From positions 372,001 through 436,000 of the forward strand of contig NZ_LMDA01000001.1 in NCBI RefSeq assembly GCF_001424985.1: DNA of 64,000 nucleotides, written 5' to 3'. Made by a program: the position numbers and the translations under genes. Origin of the DNA: Rhizobium sp. Root1212. Its GTDB lineage: Bacteria > Pseudomonadota > Alphaproteobacteria > Rhizobiales > Rhizobiaceae. Position 1 is the first letter of the stretch; every line of letters starts with the position of its first letter. Shown here in pieces: positions 7,949 through 18,005 of the stretch. Below the pieces are notes generated by a model that was given only the letters and a program-made list of their open reading frames with translations, did not search any database and was not told where the DNA came from.

Positions 7949-9736
7949 ATGCGCATCAGCACGATCACCAACTGGGCCTATGGCATCACCGTGGCATTGA
8001 CGGTTCTGTCCGGCACCGCCTTCATCCTGTCCGCCCGCAGCGCAGAGCAGGAACGCCGCGCCGTGGAGGAGCATCTGGCGCTGGACGATCTTGGCGAGGA
8101 ACTGGCGCTTGGCGCCGAGGAGCGCTCGGACGAGGCGCGGCTTTACGTCATGCGCGGCGAGGAGCGGCATCTGGACGCTTTTCGCGGCCGCGAGGATGAG
8201 GAACGCCGGCATGAAGCGGCGATCCGCGGCGTGCGCGCGCTCGAAGCCTCGCCCGCGGAGCTGGCCGCCCTCGAGGAAATCGAGGCTCATGCCGAGGCGC
8301 TCGACAAGATCGAGAGCCCGGCCGTCGCCGCCTATCAGGCCGGCGACAAGGCGGGCGCGCAATCCACCCTGTTCGGCCCCGCGCACGAGCGGCAGCAGAC
8401 GGCGCTTCTGGAGGCCGTGACCCGCTTTCGCCAGCTGGCGACGGCCCGCACCGGCGCGGCGCTCGATGCTGCGAAATCGCGCAGCGACTGGTTCGGCATC
8501 GCCGCCAAGACCATGCTCGGCTTTACCGCCGCGCTTTTCCTCGGCGTGCTCTATTTCGTGCTGAAACGCCGTGTAGCCACGCCGCTGACCCGCATGACCG
8601 GCATCGTCACCCGCCTTGCCCGGCAGGATTACGCCGTGGAAGTGCCGACCGACAGACGCCGCGACGAGATCGGCGAAATGAACGAGGCGATCCAGATCTT
8701 TCGCGACAATGGGCTGGAGCGCGACCGGCTGGATGCCGAACGCCGCCGCGACCAGCAGACCAAGGATCTGATCCTGCAGATGCTGCACCGGTTGCAGGCC
8801 TGCCAGGCGCAGGCCGAGCTGGCCGAAGTCGTCTCGCGCTTTGCGCCGCAGATTTTCCCCGATCTCGCCGGCCATCTCTATGTGCTCAACGACAGCCGCA
8901 CGGCGCTGTCGCTCGCCGGCACCTGGCTCGAGCCGCGCCATTCGGCAGCCGCCTTCGAATCGAGCGCCTGCTGGGCGCTACGCCGCGGCCGGCCGCATGT
9001 CAGCAATCGCGGCCAGAGCGATGTCGTCTGCCAGCATCTCGACGAGGGAGAGGCGACCGGGCTCTGCGTGCCGCTGACCGCACAGGGCGATACCGTCGGC
9101 CTGCTCTATTTCGAGGAACGCGCCGGCGATGTTCCCGCCATCGAGGCTTCGCGGCTCTATCTGGAACTGATCGCCGAAAACATCGGCCTTGCGCTCGCCA
9201 ACCTCAAGCTGCGCGAGCGTCTGACAAACCTTGCGCTGCGCGACGCGCTGACCGGTCTGCTGAACCGCCGCAGCCTGGACGAGGCGCTGAACCGATCCGG
9301 CGGGGAACCGCTCTGCCTGCTGATGATCGACATCGACCACTTCAAGCGCTTCAACGACGAATTCGGCCACGATGCCGGCGATGTCGTGATGCAATATGTG
9401 GCGCAGATCATGGTGGATGCGGTGGAAACGCGGGGCAATGTCTATCGCTTCGGCGGCGAAGAATTCACCGTGCTTCTTCCCGGCCTCAGCGAGCGGGCCG
9501 CGGTCGATTTCGCCGAACGCCTGCGCGAACGCATCGGCTCCACCCCCCTCACCCACCGCGGCCGCATCCTCGGCACCGTCAGCGTCTCGATCGGTGTCGC
9601 GGAAGCCCCGCGGCACGGGCCGGTGCCGACGCTGCTCACGCGAGCGGACGCAGCCTTGCTGGAGGCGAAGGCGGGCGGGCGCAACAGGACGGTGGCGGCT
9701 TCGGGGATTGGCGCGGGGGTGCGCCTGGAAGGCTAG
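7949..9736 (+). CDS. Membrane diguanylate cyclase (sensor-HAMP-GAF-GGDEF)
   Basis: 595 residues. An N-terminal membrane helix (about 8-28), a helical periplasmic sensor (30-170, CHASE3-like coiled helices), a second membrane helix (about 185-205), a HAMP segment, a GAF-like domain (about 285-420) and a C-terminal GGDEF domain. The active-site loop is RFGGEEF, and DALTGLLNRRSLDE plus MIDIDHFKRFND are intact, so it should make cyclic di-GMP from GTP. The product-inhibition I-site RxxD expected nine residues before GG is replaced by ExxG, so feedback inhibition is probably absent. Ends 17 bases from the convergent cyclase gene. Confidence 0.88.
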   Translation: MRISTITNWAYGITVALTVLSGTAFILSARSAEQERRAVEEHLALDDLGEELALGAEERSDEARLYVMRGEERHLDAFRGREDEERRHEAAIRGVRALEASPAELAALEEIEAHAEALDKIESPAVAAYQAGDKAGAQSTLFGPAHERQQTALLEAVTRFRQLATARTGAALDAAKSRSDWFGIAAKTMLGFTAALFLGVLYFVLKRRVATPLTRMTGIVTRLARQDYAVEVPTDRRRDEIGEMNEAIQIFRDNGLERDRLDAERRRDQQTKDLILQMLHRLQACQAQAELAEVVSRFAPQIFPDLAGHLYVLNDSRTALSLAGTWLEPRHSAAAFESSACWALRRGRPHVSNRGQSDVVCQHLDEGEATGLCVPLTAQGDTVGLLYFEERAGDVPAIEASRLYLELIAENIGLALANLKLRERLTNLALRDALTGLLNRRSLDEALNRSGGEPLCLLMIDIDHFKRFNDEFGHDAGDVVMQYVAQIMVDAVETRGNVYRFGGEEFTVLLPGLSERAAVDFAERLRERIGSTPLTHRGRILGTVSVSIGVAEAPRHGPVPTLLTRADAALLEAKAGGRNRTVAASGIGAGVRLEG

Positions 9737-9753
9737 AGCATCATTGTATTCGG

Positions 9754-11607
9754 CTATGGCGCACGGCCCGGAAGGCCGGCACGCGCAAGATCGGCCGCAG
9801 CCTGATCAAGGATGGAGGGGTCCCGGAAGTGCCAGGCTTGGCGCCAGGATTGAATAGTGGCATCCGGCGCGGTCTTGAGCATTCTCTCGACGGCGGCTTT
9901 GGCCTCCGCTTCACGGCCAAGGCGCATATAGGCAACAGCGAGTTGCAATGGCGCGTCGGCGAACTCCGTGGTCTCCAGCACCTTCACGGCGTCTTCGTTC
10001 CGCCCCATCACGATGAAAATGAAGCCTCTCACATAGTTGAAGAACCATGCCAGACCGGGGTCGCGGGCGGCTGCCGTATCGGTCAGTTCCAGCGCCTTTT
10101 CGGGTTGGCCCGCCTGCAGGAAAATACTTCCGGCATCCGTGAGGGTGAAGGCATTGTAAGGTGCCGCCGCGATGGCCTTGTTCATTTCCGCAACGGCGCC
10201 GTCATGATCCGGCTTAAGCGTTAGAAGCCAGGCGCGCAGCCAATGCGCCAACCGCCCCACCTGCGGGCTCAGGTTCTTGTTTGCCAGAACCTTGTCCACC
10301 AGAAGATTGGCTTGCTGAAGATCGGTCTCAGGGGCCGAACTGTAAAGCAGGCCGACCTTCAACCAATGAGACCACCCCAGCTCCACGGTCAACAGCGGGG
10401 AGTCGGGAAACAGTTGCAGCCCCTGTTGCGAGATTTCCCCCGAACGCTCGAGACCTTCTTTCGTGAAAAGGTTCAGTTGGCTTTCGGCGCGCAGATAATA
10501 GTCATATTCGGCCAGGTTGGTGCTGTCTCGTCCCCACGCCCGGCTATAGTCTGCTTTTCGTATCGCACCCCACTCGCCTGTCATCGCGCCGACAATCTTG
10601 CCGGTCAGTTCGTCCTGAAGCGCCCATGGGTCGCTCCCGCTCTTGTCGAAGCGGTCTGCCCAAACATGGTCGCCCGTATCGGCATCGATGAGTTCCGCAA
10701 CGATGCGGACCTTGTCTCCTTCCTTGCGCACACTGCCTTCGACGACATAGCCGACACCCAATTCCTTACCGATCTGGCGGACGTCGCCTTCCTGGTTCCC
10801 ATAGGCGAAGGAGGATGTTCGCGAGACCACCGCAATATCGGAAAAACGCGAGAGGATGGCGATGACGTCGTTCGCCACCCCTTCCCCCAAATATCCCAAG
10901 GTCTTGTCGGCACTCAGATCCTTGAACGGAAGCACGGCGACACCGGGCATCGCGCCGGAAACGGCAGAAGACGTCGCGCTCAGCGGATAGTAAAACGCTA
11001 TTCCGGCAGCCATTGCGGCGACGATGGCGGCCGAAGCTCCAATCGCCCACCACTTGCGGCCCCGCCTGCGCGAAAGCCTCAGGCGCGGTGCGGCATCCAT
11101 GCGCACGAGATAAACATCGATGGGCTCTTCGATATTCTTGACCTTCTGGCGCCCGGCGGAATCGAAGGCAAAGGCGAGCTTGTTGTCGACCTCTTTCGCC
11201 ACCTTGCCCGAAACGCAGATGCCGCCCGGAGGCGCGAGTTGCTCCAGTCTCGCGGCGATATTCACGCCCTCGCCATAGCGGTCGTCACCCTCGATGATCA
11301 CTTCGCCCAGATTGATGCCGATGCGGACGTCGAGCCTTTCTTCCTCGGCAACGGAAGCATTGCGATCCGCCATTCCACGCTGGAGGGAGACGGCACATTC
11401 GACGGCATCGACCACACTGCCGAATTCCGCGAGAAGGCCGTCACCCATGAGTTTGAAGATGCGCCCATGATGAGCGGCGATCTCGGGCTCAAAAAGCTCG
11501 GTACGCCGCGCGCGAAGACGGTCAAAGGTGCCCGCTTCGTCTTTCTCCATGAGCGCTGAGTACCCGACCACGTCGGCGGCCAGGATTGCAGATAATTTGC
11601 GCTCCAT
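9754..11607 (-). CDS. Class III adenylate/guanylate cyclase with TolB-like and TPR regions
   Basis: 617 residues. The catalytic domain (1-165) starts ERKLSAILAADVVGYS; Asp12 and Asp56 (KLMGDG) are the two metal-binding residues, Lys52 is the likely adenine contact, and NIAARLEQL carries the transition-state Asn and Arg. A single membrane helix follows (about 205-230), then a TolB/FlgO-like domain (AVLPFKDLSAD) and TPR-type helical repeats to the C-terminus. The chosen ATG has GGGGAG seven bases upstream; longer frames lack one. This one-protein architecture is strongly expanded in rhizobia. Its base composition is slightly lower in GC than its neighbours. Likely product cAMP. Confidence 0.88.
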   Translation of the reverse strand: MERKLSAILAADVVGYSALMEKDEAGTFDRLRARRTELFEPEIAAHHGRIFKLMGDGLLAEFGSVVDAVECAVSLQRGMADRNASVAEEERLDVRIGINLGEVIIEGDDRYGEGVNIAARLEQLAPPGGICVSGKVAKEVDNKLAFAFDSAGRQKVKNIEEPIDVYLVRMDAAPRLRLSRRRGRKWWAIGASAAIVAAMAAGIAFYYPLSATSSAVSGAMPGVAVLPFKDLSADKTLGYLGEGVANDVIAILSRFSDIAVVSRTSSFAYGNQEGDVRQIGKELGVGYVVEGSVRKEGDKVRIVAELIDADTGDHVWADRFDKSGSDPWALQDELTGKIVGAMTGEWGAIRKADYSRAWGRDSTNLAEYDYYLRAESQLNLFTKEGLERSGEISQQGLQLFPDSPLLTVELGWSHWLKVGLLYSSAPETDLQQANLLVDKVLANKNLSPQVGRLAHWLRAWLLTLKPDHDGAVAEMNKAIAAAPYNAFTLTDAGSIFLQAGQPEKALELTDTAAARDPGLAWFFNYVRGFIFIVMGRNEDAVKVLETTEFADAPLQLAVAYMRLGREAEAKAAVERMLKTAPDATIQSWRQAWHFRDPSILDQAAADLARAGLPGRAP

Positions 11608-11819
11608 GTCTCGGCTCCCCAACATGAATTCCGCAGCAAACAGAGTACATGATTTTGCCGCGAGTTTCACGCGCAAGCCTCACAGCACTGCTTGCGATCT
11701 GCGTCCAGCGAGAGAGGACCTCTGGAGTGACCGATCACCGAAGAATCCTTGCCGTCTCTCCATATCGCACCCGCCAAATCTCCTGTAAGAGAACGCAAAC
11801 CTCTGCGAGAACAAACCCC

Positions 11820-12977
11820 ATGCAATCTGCAAGCCATCACGACATCGCCATGCCGGACTGGTCGGCTATTGCGGCCGTCATCCTCGGCGTCACTGCCTTT
11901 TCCGTCGCGCAGGGGCTCACCTATCCGCTGATTTCGCTGACGCTCGAAGCGCGCGGCATTTCCACGACGCTGATCGGGTTCAATGCCGTGGGCTTTGCCA
12001 TCGGGCTCGGGACGGCGACGCTGACGCTCGGGGCGTTGACGGCCCGGTTCCGGGCCAACCGGCTGATCATCGCAAGCCTTGTCGGCTGCTCGCTCTGCCT
12101 TGCGACCTTTGCGGCCACCTCGTCGCTGACGACATGGTTCATCGCCCGCTTCCTGCTCGGCTATTTCGCCAGCATGATCTTCATGCTCGGCGAAGCCTGG
12201 CTGAATGCCGCCTGCCCGGACAGGCTGCGCGGCCGGGTGTCCGGCTTTTATGGCGCGGGCATGTGCGCCGGTTTTGCCGCCGGGCCGCTGGCGATCCCGC
12301 TGCTCGGCAGCGAACGCGGCTTCGGTTTCGCCATCACCGCGATCTATCTGGCGATCGTCGCCTTTGCGACGGCGATGCTGATGTTTTCCACCCGCACGGT
12401 GCCGGAGCCGTCCTCGACGCGCGATCTCTTCCGCTTCTTCAAGGTGGCGCCGCTGCTCATCCTGATGGTCTTCGCCTTCGGTTTCGCCGATATCGCTGCG
12501 ATTTCGGCCATGCCGGTCTATTTCGTTAAGACCGGCCATAGCGAGGCCTTCGCCGCCTTGAGCGTGACGGTCCTCGCGCTGCCGACGGCGCTGGCGCAGC
12601 CCTTCATCGGGCTTGCACTCGACCGGCTGCCGCGCCATGGCGTGGCGATCGCCGCCTCGCTCACCGCCGCCCTCGGCTTCCTCGCCATTCCCTTCATCGA
12701 GCACCCTGTGCTGATCCTGATGGACTATGCCCTGATGGGCGGGGCGGCGTTTTCGCTCTATACCTGCGCGCTCACGCTGCTCGGCGAGACCTATCGCGGC
12801 GGCATGCTGGTGGCGGGAAGTGCCGCCTATTCGCTGGCTTACGCCGTCGGGAGCGGTGCAGGCTCCGGCCTCACCGGCAGCATCATGGCCGCCGGCGGGC
12901 CGGCGGCGGGGCCGCTCAGCGTCGGCGCGGCGCTCTTGCTCTTCACCGGGCTTTTCGCCTTTTCCCGCCGGGGCTGA
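11820..12977 (+). CDS. MFS transporter (YcaD/Tsgb-like)
   Basis: A 385-residue, 12-helix carrier. The start at 11820 gives MQSASHHDIAMPDWSAIAAV, with the first helix (VILGVTAFSVAQGLTYPLIS) following; an alternative ATG is at 11850. The GFNAVGFAIGLG and LGEAWLNAACPDRLRGRVSGFYG segments resemble the YcaD/MFS-quinolone-type family, in which the latter is the conserved helix 4-5 loop. Divergent from the nucleotide cyclase. Substrate unknown. Confidence 0.82.
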   Translation: MQSASHHDIAMPDWSAIAAVILGVTAFSVAQGLTYPLISLTLEARGISTTLIGFNAVGFAIGLGTATLTLGALTARFRANRLIIASLVGCSLCLATFAATSSLTTWFIARFLLGYFASMIFMLGEAWLNAACPDRLRGRVSGFYGAGMCAGFAAGPLAIPLLGSERGFGFAITAIYLAIVAFATAMLMFSTRTVPEPSSTRDLFRFFKVAPLLILMVFAFGFADIAAISAMPVYFVKTGHSEAFAALSVTVLALPTALAQPFIGLALDRLPRHGVAIAASLTAALGFLAIPFIEHPVLILMDYALMGGAAFSLYTCALTLLGETYRGGMLVAGSAAYSLAYAVGSGAGSGLTGSIMAAGGPAAGPLSVGAALLLFTGLFAFSRRG

Positions 12978-13147
12978 GGGCGGGTCTCGGGCTGAAAGGT
13001 CGAAAGCCTGAGGGCTTCGGCAAGCGTTTCCAAAACCTCTTTCCACATGATTGCACCTCATCGTGCCAATGAAACAAGTGCCCATTAGAATGCGCTTGCC
13101 GGCCGGGCTCAAACGAGCTTATCGTCGTCTTCAGATGACTTGAGGTT

Positions 13148-14065
13148 ATGGGAATGAAGCGCGGACGCCTGCCGCTTACCGCCTTGCGCACCTTCGAAGT
13201 CGCCGGCCGTGTCAAGAGTTTCACGCTGGCGGCAGGCGAACTTTTCATTTCGCAGGCCGCCGTCAGCCGCCAGGTGCGCGAACTGGAAGCGCTGGTGGGG
13301 CGGCCGCTCTTTACGCGCGGCCATCGCAGCGTGACGCTGACGCCGGCCGGCGAGGCGTTGCTTTCGGCGCTGACCGATGCCTTCGATACGATCGGCGACC
13401 GCCTCGACGCGTTGCGCGATCAGGAGAAGGCGGCGACGCTGAGTATCAGCGTCGAACCCTCCTTTGCCGCCTGCTGGCTGGTGCCGAACCTGCCGGCCTT
13501 TCAAAAGGACAACCCGGATATCGACATCAGCATCGATGCCGACAGCCGCCTTGTCGAATTCCGCCGGCACGAAGCCTCGCTCGCCATTCGCCACAGCGCC
13601 TCCGCCACATCGTGGCCACGGGTGGAAAGCCGGCATCTCTGCGATGTGGTGCTGACCCCCGCCCTGTCGCCGGCGCTTCTGGCCTCAGGGCAACCGATCG
13701 AAAATCCGGCCGACCTGATGGCCTATGATTTCCTGCACGAGGAAAACCGCGATCTCTGGCACCAATGGTTCCGGAAGGCGGGCGCATCGCTCAGGCCGGA
13801 ACGCGGGCTGATCTATGCCGATGGCGGGCTGGTGCGGCAGGCGGCGGCGCGGGGCCAGGGCGTTGCCCTCGTCGATACGCTGTTTGCCAGGGACGATATC
13901 GCCGCCGGCTTGCTGATCCGCCCCTTCGAAACCACCCTGCCCTATGGCAGCTATTGGCTGGTGGCCCGCAGCTTCTCCGCACTCTCACCCGCCGCGCGGC
14001 GCTTTGCGGACTGGTTGACGGATACGCTCGCCGGAGAAACAAAAACGGCGGCCCTTAAGAACTGA
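13148..14065 (+). CDS. LysR-family regulator (GcvA-like)
   Basis: 305 residues. The LPLTALRTFEVAGRVKSFT start, AAVSRQVRELEALVG recognition helix and LFTRGHRSVTLTPAG wing are characteristic of the GcvA/AmpR branch. The effector domain ends with WLVARSFSALSPAARRF and an ADWL tail. A second ATG at 13154 has TGAGG at nine bases, so the true start may be two codons later. Its target is not obvious: the neighbours are an MFS gene upstream on the same strand and a convergent DUF2267 gene. Confidence 0.86.
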   Translation: MGMKRGRLPLTALRTFEVAGRVKSFTLAAGELFISQAAVSRQVRELEALVGRPLFTRGHRSVTLTPAGEALLSALTDAFDTIGDRLDALRDQEKAATLSISVEPSFAACWLVPNLPAFQKDNPDIDISIDADSRLVEFRRHEASLAIRHSASATSWPRVESRHLCDVVLTPALSPALLASGQPIENPADLMAYDFLHEENRDLWHQWFRKAGASLRPERGLIYADGGLVRQAAARGQGVALVDTLFARDDIAAGLLIRPFETTLPYGSYWLVARSFSALSPAARRFADWLTDTLAGETKTAALKN

Positions 14066-14098
14066 GGGCCGCCGCGCATTCCACAAGACTTTGCCTTA

Positions 14099-14494
14099 TC
14101 AGACGAACTGGCTGAGGCCGGGAACCGAGTTGACGACCTCGTCGACGACTTCCTCGCCGGCATGCTCCTTGGCATAGCCGATGGTTTCCCTGGCGAGAGA
14201 GGTGATTTCGCCCATGCCGAGGCCCTGGCTCATCAACTGCTGGCCGAGCGCCATGACGCCGCCGCCGGCACCGACCGCGCTCAGCAGGCCGCCGAGCAGG
14301 CCACCGCCGCCCGTGCCTTCGCCGTTATACTGTGCGACCAGCTCGCTTGCGCCGGGGATCGCCTCGATCATGCGGGCAACCGGGCCATCGGCCGCTTCGC
14401 GCTGCAGGAAACCGAGCATCATGCCGATCGCCTTTTCGGCGGTTGCCGGATCGATGCCGACATTGTCGGCCACGCGCTGGATCAGTTCGTTCAT
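14099..14494 (-). CDS. DUF2267-type small protein
   Basis: 131 residues, with GAGGAGA before the ATG. It has an N-terminal helical part (NELIQRVADNVGIDPATAEKAIGMMLGFLQ), a Gly-rich central linker (GEGTGGGGLLGGLLSAVGAGGG) and a C-terminal helical part. The N-terminal repeat of helices fits DUF2267. There is no signal peptide. Function unknown; proteins of the family are often found in stress contexts. Convergent with the LysR gene; 34 bases separate the stops. Confidence 0.7.
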   Translation of the reverse strand: MNELIQRVADNVGIDPATAEKAIGMMLGFLQREAADGPVARMIEAIPGASELVAQYNGEGTGGGGLLGGLLSAVGAGGGVMALGQQLMSQGLGMGEITSLARETIGYAKEHAGEEVVDEVVNSVPGLSQFV

Positions 14495-14740
14495 GGAAGT
14501 CTCCTCGTTATTTTGACGTGGACGTTAACGTAAATTATTCGATAGGGAAACTCAAGCGGTGGACGGCGGCTTTGCGGGCTTCATCCAGAGCCTTTTCCAG
14601 CATCGTTTCATGGCTGCTTGATAGTTACAATGCGACAAGAAATACAATGTGACAGCCATGCCAAGCCTAACGGCAGCCTTGACCTGCCTTGTATCGCAAG
14701 GCTCTGACCTCCGGAGCGAATTTTAGCACCAAAACCAAGT

Positions 14741-14980
14741 CTATTCGTCCTCTCCGCGAAGAAGAGAATCGATTTCCTCAGGAGACATTCGTCTCAGTTT
14801 CTGGGCGATACCGCGATCATATTGGCGGTCGTTCGGGTCGTGGCCGGCGTGGGCCTTTCTGCCTATCTGCTTCGCGAAAAGCTGGATATCCAGCGATTTT
14901 CTGGCGCGCTTATCTTCCGCGTTCACGGGCAGCTCCATATGCGTAGAGGCGTTATTTCGCCCGTTTGATTTCGAAGTCAC
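14741..14980 (-). CDS. Small hydrophilic hypothetical protein
   Basis: 79 codons from a GTG, or 65 from an internal ATG at 14938 (MELPVNAEDKRARKSLD). The sequence is charged and helical, and ends with LRRMSPEEIDSLLRGEDE. Codon third positions look coding on this strand and the frame is not a shadow of another gene, since no gene covers it. No clear ribosome site. No recognisable domain. The 246-bp gap before it (14495-14740) shows nothing I can name. Confidence 0.5.
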   Translation of the reverse strand: MTSKSNGRNNASTHMELPVNAEDKRARKSLDIQLFAKQIGRKAHAGHDPNDRQYDRGIAQKLRRMSPEEIDSLLRGEDE

Positions 14981-15121
14981 GATGACAGGCTATCGACAGT
15001 TTTCCAAGATTATTCCGCCTGTTGCCGCCTGCCCGCTGCGCTCCTATAACTAGACGGCAACAACGGATTGCGGCAGCGCCTCAAAGCCAGGCCAGCCGCC
15101 GGAACATGGAGACAGGCCGCG

Positions 15122-16690
<1,569 letters not shown>

Positions 16691-17077
16691 GAAGATCGCG
16701 TATCCCGGCGCAATAACCTTGCGCCGGTTCGCGAGCGAAGGACCTCGGGTCAGTTACCGACAGAAATACCGATCCCAAGAGCACCGAGGTCCGGAGCAAT
16801 AGTTCATGGTGTTAAAAAAGACTTTTAAAATGAGGAGGATCGCGTTTTTGTTTTCGCTAGATCGACATCCTCCGAACCCCGACTGAATGTTAACACCAGA
16901 CGATATGAGAAATACCCTCTATTTTAGGGGTTACCCCTAAAATTCTGTATGTTTTCGGAAAGAAACGAGCCCGCAAATTCTCTGCATCCGGCTAACACGT
17001 TTTACTCCCGGCTTCGCCGAACACGTCCCCGCAAAATCGCGCAAACACGTTTGCACACATACATTTTCTTTCCGTGA
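16691..17077. other. 387-bp gene-free gap with three inverted repeats
   Basis: No convincing open frame. It contains GGACCTCGG (16740-16748) pairing with CCGAGGTCC (16783-16791), a second weaker pairing of GGAGGAT near 16836 with ATCCTCC near 16872, and the 23-bp palindrome listed separately. The middle is AT-rich compared with its flanks. The hairpins may terminate the DUF853 transcript or form a small RNA; neither can be decided from sequence. Confidence 0.5.
16921..16943. promoter_or_regulatory. 23-bp perfect palindrome, operator candidate
   Basis: Arms ATTTTAGGGGT and ACCCCTAAAAT around a single T. It lies 134 bases beyond the stop of the LuxR-type gene. The size and single-base centre are like sites bound by dimeric regulators, including lux-box-type sites, but the bases do not match a lux box I know. 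Confidence 0.5.
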
Positions 17078-17812
17078 TCAGAAGTGGATGACGCCGAGCG
17101 AGACGGCGGCGGCGACCAGTTCGGCCCGATTGGCGGCCTCGAAGCGTTTGCGCGCATTTTCAACATGTTCGTGGGCCGTCGAGACGGAGATATTGAGCGC
17201 GGCTGCGATCTCGCGATCGGAATATCCCTTGGAGACGAGCGGCAGGCAATCCAGCTCCCGGCCGGTCAGCCCCGCCGGCGGCACCGGCAGATCGTGGCCG
17301 GCGACCATGCCGCTGAGCCGCACGTGAAAGCAGATGCAAAGCGGCGGCAAAAGCAGCTTCTGCATCTGGCTGATCATCCCCCGGCGGGCAACGATGCTGA
17401 CGATGCCGACCCGCTGGCCGCCGCGCGGGATCGGCACGACGAGACCATCGGTCCAGCCGGCCTCCGCAGCCCGCTCCAGCGCCTCGGTGCCGAGCCGCGG
17501 CAAGGTGCGGTCGGCGCGAAGCTCGGACCAGGTAAACGGCCCCGTGCGCTTTTCCAGCGCGCTCAGGAGCGGATCGCGATTGACGAGACCGGAACCGAAA
17601 TAATACCGGCGCCAGTCCTCCGGCCAGTCGAGAACATGGAAGACGGAGCGGGCGCGGTGGCGCAGGTCGATCTCTCCGGCAGCAAAGGTATCGATGCCGC
17701 AGCGGTCGAGCATGTCGCGGAAGATCGCCACGCACTCCTTCGGCACCGACGCGGCAAGAATGGCGCCGATCGCGGTGACGATATCCAGCGGCCCGATTTC
17801 CGCCTCCGGCAT
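17078..17812 (-). CDS. LuxR-family quorum-sensing regulator without a synthase (LuxR solo)
   Basis: 244 residues. The N-terminal autoinducer-binding domain keeps the residues that contact acyl-homoserine lactone in TraR: Trp67, Tyr71, Asp80, Pro81 and Trp95 stand exactly ten positions after TraR Trp57, Tyr61, Asp70, Pro71 and Trp85. The C-terminal LuxR helix-turn-helix is LTGRELDCLPLVSKGYSDREIA, then STAHEHVENARKRF. AGGGG precedes the ATG by six bases. No LuxI-type gene is in the window. It lies just downstream of an RTX protein gene on the same strand, separated by a terminator. Confidence 0.88.
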   Translation of the reverse strand: MPEAEIGPLDIVTAIGAILAASVPKECVAIFRDMLDRCGIDTFAAGEIDLRHRARSVFHVLDWPEDWRRYYFGSGLVNRDPLLSALEKRTGPFTWSELRADRTLPRLGTEALERAAEAGWTDGLVVPIPRGGQRVGIVSIVARRGMISQMQKLLLPPLCICFHVRLSGMVAGHDLPVPPAGLTGRELDCLPLVSKGYSDREIAAALNISVSTAHEHVENARKRFEAANRAELVAAAVSLGVIHF

Positions 17813-17952
17813 GGCTTTCCCCTCTCCCGATGCAAAGGCCGGCTATGGCCGCGCGATCGAGGCTGTCCCTTTAACGTCGCGAGTGTCGCTTTTTTTCGCG
17901 TGGCCGTCAAAAATATTGGGACTTCGTGCAAAAGAGATATCCGGGAAAAGAG

Positions 17953-17979
17953 AAAACCCGGCAACCAGCGCCGGGTTTT
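17953..17979 (-). terminator. Terminator after the RTX gene
   Basis: AAAACCCGGC pairs with GCCGGGTTTT around a seven-base loop. It is 27 bases after the RTX stop on the minus strand, which reads into TTTTCTCTTTT. It also works as a hairpin on the plus strand. It separates the RTX gene from luxR. Confidence 0.75.
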
Positions 17980-18005
17980 TTGAAAGATCCGGGTTGCCGG
18001 TTCGG

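Noticed and set aside
12839-13048. A 69-codon minus-strand frame beginning MWKEVLETLAEAL
   Set aside because: The first 25 codons look like protein and have AGGTG before the ATG, but the rest is antisense to the MFS gene end. Not enough to call a gene, worth a conservation check.
14550-14640. A minus-strand frame ending LDEARKAAVHRLSFPIE
   Set aside because: Only about 22 codons from its ATG, with no ribosome site; the helical look alone is not support.
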